In this document: piece after piece, positions 1 to 6,714 of the stretch
Layout: each line of letters opens with the position of its first letter
How positions within the stretch are numbered: the stretch's first letter is position 1
Assembly (NCBI GenBank): GCA_964542875.1
Contig: CAZIWA010000132.1
Coordinates: forward strand, 1 to 15,196
Direction of reading: 5' to 3'
Length of the DNA stretch: 15,196 bases
Source: CAZGOM01 sp964542875
Lineage (GTDB): Bacteria > Planctomycetota > Phycisphaerae > Phycisphaerales > Phycisphaeraceae
Position numbers and translations under genes: made by a program
The notes under the pieces: generated by a model
What the model was told of the DNA's origin: nothing
The model's database searches: none
The model's input: the letters and a program-made list of their open reading frames with translations, nothing else

Positions 1-785
1 GGGGCGATGCGGTTGCGCATGTCGACGGCCTGGGAGAGCTCAACGAGGGGCATGTTGTCGAGGAGGATGATGTCGGGCTTGGCTTTGAGGACGCGTTCGG
101 CCTGCTCGAGGGTGTCGACTTCGACTTCGACGAAAGCGGGCTGGGGGGTGAGGGCTTTGGCGCGCTGGATGAGGGTGGAGATCTGGCGGGTGAGTTCCGG
201 GAGGGGGATGCGGGCGAGGTGGTTGTCTTTGACGAGTACGGCGTCGAAGAGGCCGATGCGGTGGTTGATGCCGCCGCCACAGAGGACTGCGTATTTGGAG
301 AGGCCGCGGAGGCCCGGGATGGTTTTACGGGTGTCGCAGATGTGGGCTTTGAAGCCGTCAACGGCCTGGACGTAGGTTTCGGTGAGGGTGGCGATGCCGG
401 AGAGGAAGGTGGAGAAGTTCAGGGCGACGCGTTCCATGGCCAGCAGGGAACGGTGCGAGCCTTTGAAGCGGGCGATGACGTCGCCGGTGTGGACTTTGGA
501 GCCGTCGGGGATGAGGAGTTCGCACTGGAGGGAGGGGTCGTAGGCTTTGGCGATGATGGGGAAGAGTGCGCCGCCTGCGACGCGGCCGTCCTGCCGGGTG
601 CGGATGACGGCTTCGGCGGTGGCGTCCTTTTGGATCATGAGCTGGCCGGTGATGTCGACCCGGTTTGGGCCCAGGTCTTCTTCGACGGCGGTTTGAACAA
701 GCGCCTCGAGTTTTTCGGGGGTGATGAAGCGTGTGATGTCGGGAAGGGAAGCGGGCGACGCGTGTGACGTGGCGTGGGTGTTCAT
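1..785 (-). CDS. nadC: Nicotinate-nucleotide pyrophosphorylase (quinolinate phosphoribosyltransferase), C-terminus cut by window edge
   Basis: NadC converts quinolinate and PRPP to nicotinate mononucleotide, CO2 and pyrophosphate in cytoplasmic de novo NAD synthesis. I translated the minus strand from the ATG at 785-783; 261 codons are open to the left edge with no stop. Family motifs appear in order: EEDLG (residues 35-39), NFSTFLSGIAT (123-133), DTRKTIPGLR (151-160, usually DTRKTTPGLR), KYAVLCGGGINHR (164-176), DAVLVKDNH (181-189), EVEVD (220-224) and DIILLDN (238-244). About 20-40 C-terminal residues, including the usual glycine-rich phosphate loop, should lie outside the window. A weak AGG lies 8-10 nt before the ATG. 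It sits 62 bp downstream of the permease gene on the same strand, so co-transcription is possible. No nadA or nadB is visible. The identification is firm; the exact start is probable. Confidence 0.95.
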   Translation of the reverse strand, partial: MNTHATSHASPASLPDITRFITPEKLEALVQTAVEEDLGPNRVDITGQLMIQKDATAEAVIRTRQDGRVAGGALFPIIAKAYDPSLQCELLIPDGSKVHTGDVIARFKGSHRSLLAMERVALNFSTFLSGIATLTETYVQAVDGFKAHICDTRKTIPGLRGLSKYAVLCGGGINHRIGLFDAVLVKDNHLARIPLPELTRQISTLIQRAKALTPQPAFVEVEVDTLEQAERVLKAKPDIILLDNMPLVELSQAVDMRNRIA

Positions 786-847
786 ATCAGCCTGTGGGGT
801 GGAACCTTGTTGTCTGTTTTATTTTAGCGGCAAGACGGGGGGAGGGT

Positions 848-1759
848 CTAGGGTTTGGCGTCAAGGGGGAGAAGTGAGGGCGCAGGCTGGGAGGCAGGCT
901 GGGTGAAAGGAAGCGTGGCGGGGTGGGAAACGGGGTGGTCGCTGAGGAAATACAGCGTGGACTTGATGGCCATGTGGCCCGCGGCAAGGGCGGTGGCGGT
1001 GTACATGATGATGTTGAACCATTTGTCGGTCATCTTCTTGTTCATCCATGCGCCAAGAAGGGTGCCGATGGGGATCAGGGGAAGGAACCAGATGGAATCC
1101 ATGAGGGATTCGGTGGTGATGAAGTGCAGGTAGAGGTAGCTGGGGACTTTGGCGGTGTTGATGAGCAGGAAGTACATGAGCAGGGTGCCGACCATGAGCC
1201 GCTTGGGGAGCTTTTCCTGCAGGAGGTAGACGGTGACGATGGGGCCTGCGGCGTGGTTGATGGTGGAGACGCAACCGGCGACTGCGCCGACGCCGAAGCC
1301 TGAGCCGGGATGGGCGGGGAGGGTGGGGAGCTCTCGGCCGGTGAGCCGGTAGGCTTGGCCGAGGACGACCAGAAGGCAGATGGTGCCGACGATGAGGTTC
1401 ATGATGTTGGCGAACTGCTCGGGGGGCATTTTCTCGAGCTGGATGAGGATGCCGGTGCCGATGGCGACACCGACGACGGCACCGCCCAGGAGGGGTTTTA
1501 GGCGGGGCCAGTCTTGTTCGCCGATGTAGTGGAGGTTGGAGAAGATGTCGCAGGCGATGAGGACGGGGAGGGTGAGGCCGAGCATTTTGTGTGAGCCGGT
1601 GGCCAGGGCGGTGAGTGGGATGGCGAGGATGCCGATGCCGCCGCCGAAGCCGGCTTTGGAGATGCCGGTGATGAGGACTGCGGTACCGACGCAGAAGAAG
1701 TAGACCCAGGGGGTGACGTCGTCGGGGATGGTGGGATAGATGGATTGGAGAAAAGACAT
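848..1759 (-). CDS. TauE/SafE (TSUP) family membrane permease
   Basis: This is a polytopic inner-membrane protein of the sulfite exporter TauE/SafE family, whose members move sulfite, sulfonates or other organic anions; the substrate here cannot be read from sequence. From the chosen ATG at 1759 it is 303 residues. The two half-repeats are visible: GISKAGFGGGIGILAIPL near residues 32-49 and GFGVGAVAGCVSTINHAAGP near 154-173, each starting a set of hydrophobic helices, for about eight in total. The frame stays open to 1873 but the extra 38 residues are not membrane-like and match no family start, so I prefer 1759. No clear ribosome-binding site precedes it. The last 30 or so residues (from about 273) form an odd Pro/Ser-rich tail, and the stop lies in a short repeated sequence (843-854). 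nadC follows after 62 bp. Confidence 0.88.
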   Translation of the reverse strand: MSFLQSIYPTIPDDVTPWVYFFCVGTAVLITGISKAGFGGGIGILAIPLTALATGSHKMLGLTLPVLIACDIFSNLHYIGEQDWPRLKPLLGGAVVGVAIGTGILIQLEKMPPEQFANIMNLIVGTICLLVVLGQAYRLTGRELPTLPAHPGSGFGVGAVAGCVSTINHAAGPIVTVYLLQEKLPKRLMVGTLLMYFLLINTAKVPSYLYLHFITTESLMDSIWFLPLIPIGTLLGAWMNKKMTDKWFNIIMYTATALAAGHMAIKSTLYFLSDHPVSHPATLPFTQPASQPAPSLLPLDAKP

Positions 1760-1897
1760 TGAGGAAAGGTACAAGAGATGAGGTAAAAGGTAAAAGGCGC
1801 AGGGGAGGAAGGGGTGCATGACGGATTCAGCGTGGAGAGCAGATTCAGGGAGATTTGCGACTGAAGAGTTCACTTATGTCGGTGAAGGTGGTGGATC

Positions 1898-1924
1898 GGG
1901 AGCCGGCGGGACGCCGGCGCTCCC
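1898..1924. repeat. REP-like GC palindrome
   Basis: An imperfect inverted repeat: left arm GGGAGCCGGCG (1898-1908), right arm CGCCGGCGCTCCC (1912-1924), pairing except for a 2-nt bulge. It lies in the 213-bp divergent gap between the permease gene (minus strand) and nuoI (plus strand). From memory, very similar GC palindromes are scattered between genes in planctomycete genomes; I cannot verify that here. No T-run follows, so it is not a standard intrinsic terminator. The rest of this gap holds a short direct repeat, GGTAAAAGGTAAAAGG (1782-1797), and no convincing promoter. Confidence 0.6.
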
Positions 1925-1972
1925 GGTCCAGCCGGAAAGAGATGCCGGATTGCGCTATCATTTGGCACTCTT

Positions 1973-2560
1973 ATGCCCAACCGTCCTGCACATCCCGTGG
2001 CCGAGTATTTCCGAGAGATCAAAGACGCGGTAGTGAGCGTTGCCATCGGGATGCAGATCACGCTGAGGTATATGTTCTCCAAAACGGTGACGGTGCAGTA
2101 CCCGTTCGAGAAGATCGCATTCGCCCCCAGGTACCGGGGCATTCACGAGTTTGAAGCGGACAAGTGCATCGCCTGCGACCAGTGCGCCAAGGCGTGCCCG
2201 GTGGACTGCATCTACATCGAAAAGAGCGCGCCGCGGAAAGTGGACAAGGCGACCGGCAAGGCCGTGGGCGGGGACCTGCTGCGGTACGCGATCGATTATC
2301 AAAAGTGCATGTTCTGCGCGCTGTGCACGGAGCCGTGCCCGACGGACTGCATTCATATGGGCAAGCTGCATGACATGTCCGCCTATTCGCGGGCGGACAT
2401 GGTGGTGGAGTTTACGGAGCTGGATAAGAAGGGGCAGCGGACGCCGCTGCCGATCTGGATGGACCGGAACGCCGACAGCATTCCGTGGGTGGCCAAGGAA
2501 CGTGCGCGCGTGAAGAGCGGCACGCTGGCGACGGACGAGGCGGATATTCCGTCGGTGTGA
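1973..2560 (+). CDS. nuoI: NADH-quinone oxidoreductase subunit I (2x[4Fe-4S])
   Basis: NuoI is the peripheral-arm subunit of respiratory complex I that carries iron-sulfur clusters N6a and N6b and passes electrons towards quinone. The 195-residue protein has two complete cluster motifs: C65-x2-C68-x2-C71-x3-C75-P and C112-x2-C115-x2-C118-x3-C122-P. The flanks also fit NuoI: an N-terminal amphipathic stretch, then TVQYPFEKIAFAPRYRGIHE before the first motif, and MSAYSRADMVVEFTELD after the second, resembling the MGEYKRQDLVYEKEDL region of the E. coli protein. The length is typical. The start is the ATG at 1973; no strong Shine-Dalgarno site precedes it. No other nuo gene is adjacent, so the subunit is encoded apart from the rest of complex I, at least locally. 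A less likely alternative is a ferredoxin-like subunit of a related hydrogenase or formate complex. Confidence 0.9.
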   Translation: MPNRPAHPVAEYFREIKDAVVSVAIGMQITLRYMFSKTVTVQYPFEKIAFAPRYRGIHEFEADKCIACDQCAKACPVDCIYIEKSAPRKVDKATGKAVGGDLLRYAIDYQKCMFCALCTEPCPTDCIHMGKLHDMSAYSRADMVVEFTELDKKGQRTPLPIWMDRNADSIPWVAKERARVKSGTLATDEADIPSV

Positions 2561-2575
2561 ATCTTTGGTTGGTTT

Positions 2576-2747
2576 GAGTGTTTGATGGCCCACGCGGCCC
2601 GGGTTGCCGGGTGGCGGGTTATCGGGGGGCTTCGATAAGTTCATGTCACCCAAGATGAATGCCATTTTGCGGCATGATCCGCCTTTGGGTTCCTCATAGA
2701 CACCCGGCAACCCGGGCGCGTGGGAAATCGACAAATGCTCTTACCCT
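2576..2747. repeat. Intergenic element with long inverted repeats (copy A)
   Basis: Near-perfect inverted arms lie at 2589-2613 (25 nt) and 2701-2724 (24 nt). They read outside-in as CCCACGCG(G) followed by CCCGGGTTGCCGGGTG and differ by a single extra G. Between them are 87 bp with a core at 2617-2679 that recurs at the right edge of the window. Outside the arms, AAATGCTCTTACCCT (2733-2747) is matched in inverted orientation, with one mismatch, by the left flank of the second copy, and 2576-2584 on the left may be an eroded partner. The core includes a small hairpin, ATGCC-attttgc-GGCAT. The element begins 16 bp after the nuoI stop and ends 97 bp before the ydcF-like ATG. It encodes no transposase, so it could be a MITE-like mobile element or a structured transcribed element. 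No target-site duplication was recognised. Confidence 0.8.
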
Positions 2748-2843
2748 GGAGGGCTATGGCGCAGGGTTTAAGGAGTTGATGTGGAGTGGGGTATTCGGCC
2801 GATAAAACCGAAGCGATTGTGTTTTTTCATTGGGGGATGCGAC

Positions 2844-3890
2844 ATGAAGAAGCTATGGATGCGGGTGACGCCGGAGCGTGAGGTTTGGGCGCGCAGCGTG
2901 GTGCTTTGGCTGGCGGGGTTTACGCTGATCAACCTGGGGATGGATTGGTCCGGGGCGGGGGTTTCGCTGAATCTGTGGTGGATTGATCTGCGGTTTCTGC
3001 CGTCCTGGCTGGCGGATGTGTGGATGCTGGTGTTTGGGGTGCTGGGCGTGGGGATGGTTGTGCGGGCGAGGGATCGCAGAATTGTGCGTGTGGGGTTGGC
3101 GGTGGGGTGGGTGACGGCCGCAGTGATGCTGATAAATGCGTGCATGGTGCTGTGGCTGCACTTTTCCGGCCGGGTGACGCTCTGGTTTCCGGTGCCGATG
3201 TCGCTGGTGTTGTTTGGGGTGCTGGCGGCGGCATTGTGGGAGATTGGCCAACGTGGGGAGAAGAACACCCCTGCCCCAGCCTTCTGCCTGATGGGGAGGG
3301 AGCCGGAGAAGAGCCGCATCGTGAGAAATGCGCACATGACGGTGGCGCTGGTGGTGTTGACCGGTGGGTTTGTGGTGGGAGAAATGGCGATGTTTGGACA
3401 GACGAAGTATCGGCGGCAGGCGGATGCGATTGTGGTGCTTGGCGCGCGCGCCTACGCAGACGGCAGGCCCAGCGACATGCTGCGAGACCGGGCGATGACG
3501 GGCATTAAGCTGTATCACGAAGGCGTGGCACCGAAGTTGATCTTCACAGGCGGGCCGGGGGATGGCGCATTCAGCGAGGCGCATGTGATGCGGTCGCTGG
3601 CGTTGGCCAAAGGCGTGCCGGACGAAGCGATCGTGATGGATGACGCGGGGGTGAACACGCAGGCAAGCGCGCGCAATGTGGCCAGAATGTTAGACGCCAA
3701 TGAGCGGGTGGTGCTGGTGAGCCATGGGTATCACCTGCCAAGGTCGCGGATGTTGTTTGTGCGTGCGGGAGTGGAGGCGACGTCGGTGCCGGCGGAGGTG
3801 CGGTATACGCCTCGCAAGTTACCGGTGTATGTGGTGAGGGAGTCGATTGCGCTGGTGTGGTACTACTTCATGGGGGATGCGAGGGCTTGA
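2844..3890 (+). CDS. Membrane protein with C-terminal YdcF/SanA-type (DUF218) domain
   Basis: A 348-residue protein with about five N-terminal hydrophobic segments (roughly 17-34, 55-73, 83-106, 114-133, 163-185) and a C-terminal DUF218 domain from about 193. Domain hallmarks are ADAIVVLGARAYADGRPSDM (193-212), LIFTGG (232-237), E245 in the SEAHV stretch, NTQASARN (271-278) and VSHGYHLPRSRM (292-303). The YdcF/SanA/ElyC family is linked to envelope integrity; its biochemical role is poorly defined and I cannot assign a substrate. I chose the ATG at 2844 because a GGGGGA run lies about 10 nt upstream. An in-frame GTG at 2781 would add 21 residues that do not look like a signal sequence. Residues about 138-157, in the cytoplasmic or periplasmic loop before the last helix, are encoded by a repeat also found between murE and murF. 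Third codon positions are strongly G-rich. Confidence 0.85.
   Translation: MKKLWMRVTPEREVWARSVVLWLAGFTLINLGMDWSGAGVSLNLWWIDLRFLPSWLADVWMLVFGVLGVGMVVRARDRRIVRVGLAVGWVTAAVMLINACMVLWLHFSGRVTLWFPVPMSLVLFGVLAAALWEIGQRGEKNTPAPAFCLMGREPEKSRIVRNAHMTVALVVLTGGFVVGEMAMFGQTKYRRQADAIVVLGARAYADGRPSDMLRDRAMTGIKLYHEGVAPKLIFTGGPGDGAFSEAHVMRSLALAKGVPDEAIVMDDAGVNTQASARNVARMLDANERVVLVSHGYHLPRSRMLFVRAGVEATSVPAEVRYTPRKLPVYVVRESIALVWYYFMGDARA
3255..3315 (+). repeat. Dispersed repeat inside the ydcF-like reading frame
   Basis: AGAAGAACACCC at 3259-3270 is identical to 13379-13390. Downstream both sites continue with a CCC-rich stretch, TTCT(G/C)CCTGA, and then a G-rich arm (GGGGAGGG here, CGGGAGGGGG there). At this site the repeat is translated in frame as residues about 138-157 (EKNTPAPAFCLMGREPEKSR), a polar linker between two hydrophobic segments. 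The outer limits are approximate. Confidence 0.6.
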
Positions 3891-3980
3891 TGGCAAGGAT
3901 GTCCACATCGTTCATTGTGTGAAGTATTGGATTCTTGCCGGGTGTGCGATTGGCGTCACAATATTGGGTCTTTTCCAACT

Positions 3981-3985
3981 GGAAG
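3981..3985 (+). promoter_or_regulatory. Ribosome-binding site deciding a TTG start
   Basis: GGAAG lies 9 nt before the TTG at 3995. The TTG puts the protein start a few residues before the conserved LLIFDDD segment that opens this enzyme family, which supports it over the upstream TTG at 3935. Confidence 0.5.
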
Positions 3986-3994
3986 ACCCGTATC

Positions 3995-5209
3995 TTGCAA
4001 CCCACACTCTTGATCTTTGATGACGATAAAGGCCAATGGGGCCCGATGAACGACCTGCGCCCGGTGTTTGATTTCCGGGTGGGGGCGCAGACGGTGCGCG
4101 AGACCGCGGAGTCGCTGCTTGGACGCACGGCGGGGACGCTGGTGGTGCCCGAGCGGCTGCAGGCCATCGCGACCGAGCGGGCCGCGGGGCGGTCCATCAA
4201 TCGGTTGCCCGACGGCAAACCGCCTGAACGCGTGCTGGCGGTGTCCGCCCGTTGGCTGGGCCTGGCGGGCACGAAGGAATTGCTGAAACTTTCCCTGGGT
4301 GAGGCGCTGGTGCAGGCGCGCGATGGGGAAATGGTGGGCGCGCTGATGACCGGGGACGAAGCACGCAAAGCGATCGAGACCGGCAACTGGGGCCTGACGA
4401 CGGCGATTCAACGGATCGTGGATATCGACACCGTGGCCAAACGGCCGTGGGACATTCTCCGCTTGCTGCCGGGGTCCATCCAAAGCTCGCTGGAACGCAG
4501 CCAATTGCCGGTGCTGACGGACCGCCCGGGGGTGATGAAACATGGCGGATACACCGCACGCGTGGCGCCAAGCGCACGCGTGCATCCCATGGTGGTGTTT
4601 GACTGCACCCTGGGCGATGTGGTGGTGGAAGACGACGCGACAATCGGGTCATTCACGTTGCTGTCAGGCCCGTGCTACATCGGGCGGGGAAGCACGGTGG
4701 GCCCGCATGCGACGATCCGGACCAGCACCGCGGTGGGGCCCACGTGCGTGATCTCCGGTGAAGTGGCGCACTCGATCATCGATTCCTTCAGCAACAAGGC
4801 GCACGCGGGATACCTGGGCAATGCCCTGGTGGGCCAGTGGGTGAACCTGGGCGCCGATACGAACGTGAGCAACCTGAAAAACACCTACGGCAGCGTGCGC
4901 ATGCAACTGGAACCGGGGCAGGAAGCGCAGGACTCCGGACAGATCAAACTGGGGCCGGTGATCGGGGACTTTGTGCGGACGGGGATCGGCAGCCGCTTGA
5001 CCACAGGGGCGTGCATCGGCACCGGGGCGATGCTGGCGGTGTCGGGCATTTCGCCCAAGTATGTGGATCGGTTTGCGTTTTTGACCGATGGGGAGCCGGA
5101 TCGGTTTGATGCCGAGCGGTTCGTGAAGGCGATCAATAAAGCGATGGTGCGGCGCAAGCAGGTGATGTCGCCCGGGGTGGAGAAGCGGGTGCGGGAGATG
5201 ATCGGATGA
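3995..5209 (+). CDS. GlmU-like putative sugar nucleotidyltransferase/acyltransferase (alternative GlmU family)
   Basis: This 404-residue protein resembles the alternative GlmU family (I recall TIGR03991) proposed to make UDP-GlcNAc from glucosamine-1-phosphate. The N-terminus has LLIFDDDKGQWGPMNDLRPV (5-24) then FDFRVGAQTVRE (25-36), matching the family's FDD...RPv...RvG.lTirE pattern and not the LAAGxGTRM of classic GlmU. From about 188 it becomes a left-handed beta-helix with hexapeptide repeats. The C-terminal active-region signature is clear: GEVAHSIIDSFSNKAHAGYL (255-274), then LGADTNVSNLKNTYG (285-299). Its likely product feeds peptidoglycan, and murE and murF lie in the same window but are not linked. 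The start is TTG at 3995, supported by GGAAG. The gene ends 195 bp before the convergent DUF1501 gene. The exact substrates are inferred from the family. Confidence 0.85.
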   Translation: MQPTLLIFDDDKGQWGPMNDLRPVFDFRVGAQTVRETAESLLGRTAGTLVVPERLQAIATERAAGRSINRLPDGKPPERVLAVSARWLGLAGTKELLKLSLGEALVQARDGEMVGALMTGDEARKAIETGNWGLTTAIQRIVDIDTVAKRPWDILRLLPGSIQSSLERSQLPVLTDRPGVMKHGGYTARVAPSARVHPMVVFDCTLGDVVVEDDATIGSFTLLSGPCYIGRGSTVGPHATIRTSTAVGPTCVISGEVAHSIIDSFSNKAHAGYLGNALVGQWVNLGADTNVSNLKNTYGSVRMQLEPGQEAQDSGQIKLGPVIGDFVRTGIGSRLTTGACIGTGAMLAVSGISPKYVDRFAFLTDGEPDRFDAERFVKAINKAMVRRKQVMSPGVEKRVREMIG

Positions 5210-5315
5210 TGGGTTTTTAGAGAAGAATATGCTTGGTTTGCAGGGGCAGTTAAGGGGGAGTTTTTGCGCGACCCTTGAGGGCGCGGAAAATAAGAGTGAT
5301 TCAAAATCCGCTGAT

Positions 5316-5366
5316 TACCGTGGCTGCGCTCGAAGACTCGTTGGCCCACGGCTACGGGCTTTGCCC
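5316..5366. repeat. Two-hairpin intergenic repeat, copy 1
   Basis: The first inverted repeat is CCGTGG (5318-5323) and CCACGG (5346-5351), with TCGAAGACTC in the loop. GCTAC follows, then a second hairpin, GGGC-TTT-GCCC (5356-5366). The same architecture with different arms is found at 11677-11737. It lies in the convergent gap between the GlmU-like gene and the DUF1501 gene, a typical place for REP-like elements. No T-run marks it as an intrinsic terminator. The rest of 5210-5404 shows nothing recognisable. Confidence 0.7.
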
Positions 5367-5404
5367 ATAAAGCCAAGAAAAGAGACGGCGAGATGGGCAG
5401 GGGG

Positions 5405-6709
5405 TCAGGCGAAGCAGGTGAGGGGGCGGGGGGTGTAGTTGGGGAGGACTTTGTCGATGTTTTTGTTGCCCAGGTGAGTGGAGACGGCCTGGGCGATGAC
5501 ATCGCGGAAGTCCGTGGTGTGGGCGAGGTCGCGCTTTTCGTGGAGCTGTTCCTGGGCGAGGCCGGGCCACTTGCCAAGAACCATGCCGGCGGGGGGCGTT
5601 TTGATGAGGCCGCGGTTGACGGGGCCGCCCAGGGCGAAGAGGGCGTTGCCCCAGCCGTGGTCGGTGCCGGCGGTGCCGTTTTCGGCGCAGGTGCGGCCAA
5701 AGTCCGAGAGGGTGAGGATGAGGGTATCGTCCAGGCGGTCGCCCAGGTCTTTGGCGAAGGCGTCCATGGCGCCGGCGAGGGTGCCGGCGAGGTTAAAGAA
5801 GGGGCCGTTGTTGTTGTGGGTGCCCTGGTACTGGTGGGTGTCCCAGCCGTCGAGATCAATCTGGACGACTTCCAGGCCGATGTTGGATTTGATGAGCCGG
5901 GCTGCCTGCTGGAGCTTACCGGCGAAGGCGTTTTTGGGGTAGTCGGCACTGGGCTTGTAGGGGGCCTGCATAACGCCCTGAATGGTTTTGATGCCGTGGA
6001 GGGTTTCCTGGCCGGCGGAGTTGATGATGTCGTTTTGCGCGGGGGTGGCGGACATGTCCTGGCCGTAAGCGGCGGCCAGGGCGGTGAAGGCGGCTTCCTT
6101 GCGCTCCTTGTTGCCGGGGAGGGAAAAATCCGAGATGTCACGCACGGCATAGGCGTTGGCGGGGCCGCGGAGGCAACGGGGGAGCGTGGCGCCGATGGCC
6201 AGGGCGCGGATGGTGCCGTGGCCTTCGGAGGAGGCCAGGTGGCGGTTGAGCCAGCCGTCGGTGGCGAGGGTTTTGCCGACGACACCGGTTTCCCAGGTGT
6301 CCTGTTCTTCAAAGTGAGACCGGGTGTTTTTGTCGTAACCGACGGCATGGATGGCGGTGCAGAGCTTTTGCTCAAACCAGGGGTTGAGTTTGGCCAAGGC
6401 GGGGTGGAGGCCGAAGGCGCCGTCGAGGTCCAGCGCGGCGAGGGGGTCGGTTTTGTCGGGCCGGGGGATGGCGAGGTTTGGGCGGAGCTTGTAGTAGTCG
6501 GGCTCGGCGTGGGGGACGACGAGGTTGAGGCCGTCTGCGCCGCCTCGAAGGAAGATGACGACGAGGGTTTTATTTTTGGTGGTGAGCGAGACGCCTGAGG
6601 GCTGGGTGGCGGGGCCGGGGGCGGATTGCGCGCGAGCGAAGTCCGCGACGGTGAGGGCGGCGAGGACGGAGCCGGAGGCCTGGAGGAAGAATCGGCGGCT
6701 GATGTTCAT
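5405..6709 (-). CDS. Secreted DUF1501 protein with Tat signal
   Basis: A 434-residue DUF1501 protein. The family belongs to the alkaline phosphatase/sulfatase-like fold but its reaction is unknown. The N-terminus MNISRRFFLQASGSVLAALT contains a twin-arginine motif (SRRFFLQ, 4-10) and a hydrophobic stretch ending near ARAQSA (25-30), so export in folded form by Tat is expected. Family hallmarks are VVIFLRGGADGLNLVVP (50-66), DLDGWDTH (285-292), SDFGRTCAENGTAGTDHGWG (335-354) and DLAHTTDFRDVIAQ (394-407). The length is normal. It starts 5 bp after the stop of the DUF1800 gene and is almost certainly translated from the same transcript; only a weak GAGA precedes the ATG. DUF1800 and DUF1501 genes are commonly paired in Planctomycetota and other bacteria, which suggests joint function at or beyond the cell surface. 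The substrate is unknown. Confidence 0.93.
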   Translation of the reverse strand: MNISRRFFLQASGSVLAALTVADFARAQSAPGPATQPSGVSLTTKNKTLVVIFLRGGADGLNLVVPHAEPDYYKLRPNLAIPRPDKTDPLAALDLDGAFGLHPALAKLNPWFEQKLCTAIHAVGYDKNTRSHFEEQDTWETGVVGKTLATDGWLNRHLASSEGHGTIRALAIGATLPRCLRGPANAYAVRDISDFSLPGNKERKEAAFTALAAAYGQDMSATPAQNDIINSAGQETLHGIKTIQGVMQAPYKPSADYPKNAFAGKLQQAARLIKSNIGLEVVQIDLDGWDTHQYQGTHNNNGPFFNLAGTLAGAMDAFAKDLGDRLDDTLILTLSDFGRTCAENGTAGTDHGWGNALFALGGPVNRGLIKTPPAGMVLGKWPGLAQEQLHEKRDLAHTTDFRDVIAQAVSTHLGNKNIDKVLPNYTPRPLTCFA

Positions 6710-6714
6710 GGGGG

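Noticed and set aside
1955..1978. Possible sigma-54 promoter (TTGGCAC...TGC) before nuoI
   Set aside because: The GG-GC spacing is 9 rather than 10 and the -12 part would overlap the nuoI start codon.
2641..2700. Micropeptide in the repeat core (14-18 codons)
   Set aside because: All differences between the two copies alter the residues and no ribosome-binding site precedes it.
1958..2734. 258-codon minus-strand open frame across nuoI and copy A of the repeat
   Set aside because: It lies antisense to nuoI and has Arg/His-rich unstructured sequence; its start falls in the repeat.
5393..6598. 401-codon + strand open frame
   Set aside because: Antisense to the DUF1501 gene, Gly/Val/Glu-rich, no recognisable domain; the same compositional artefact.
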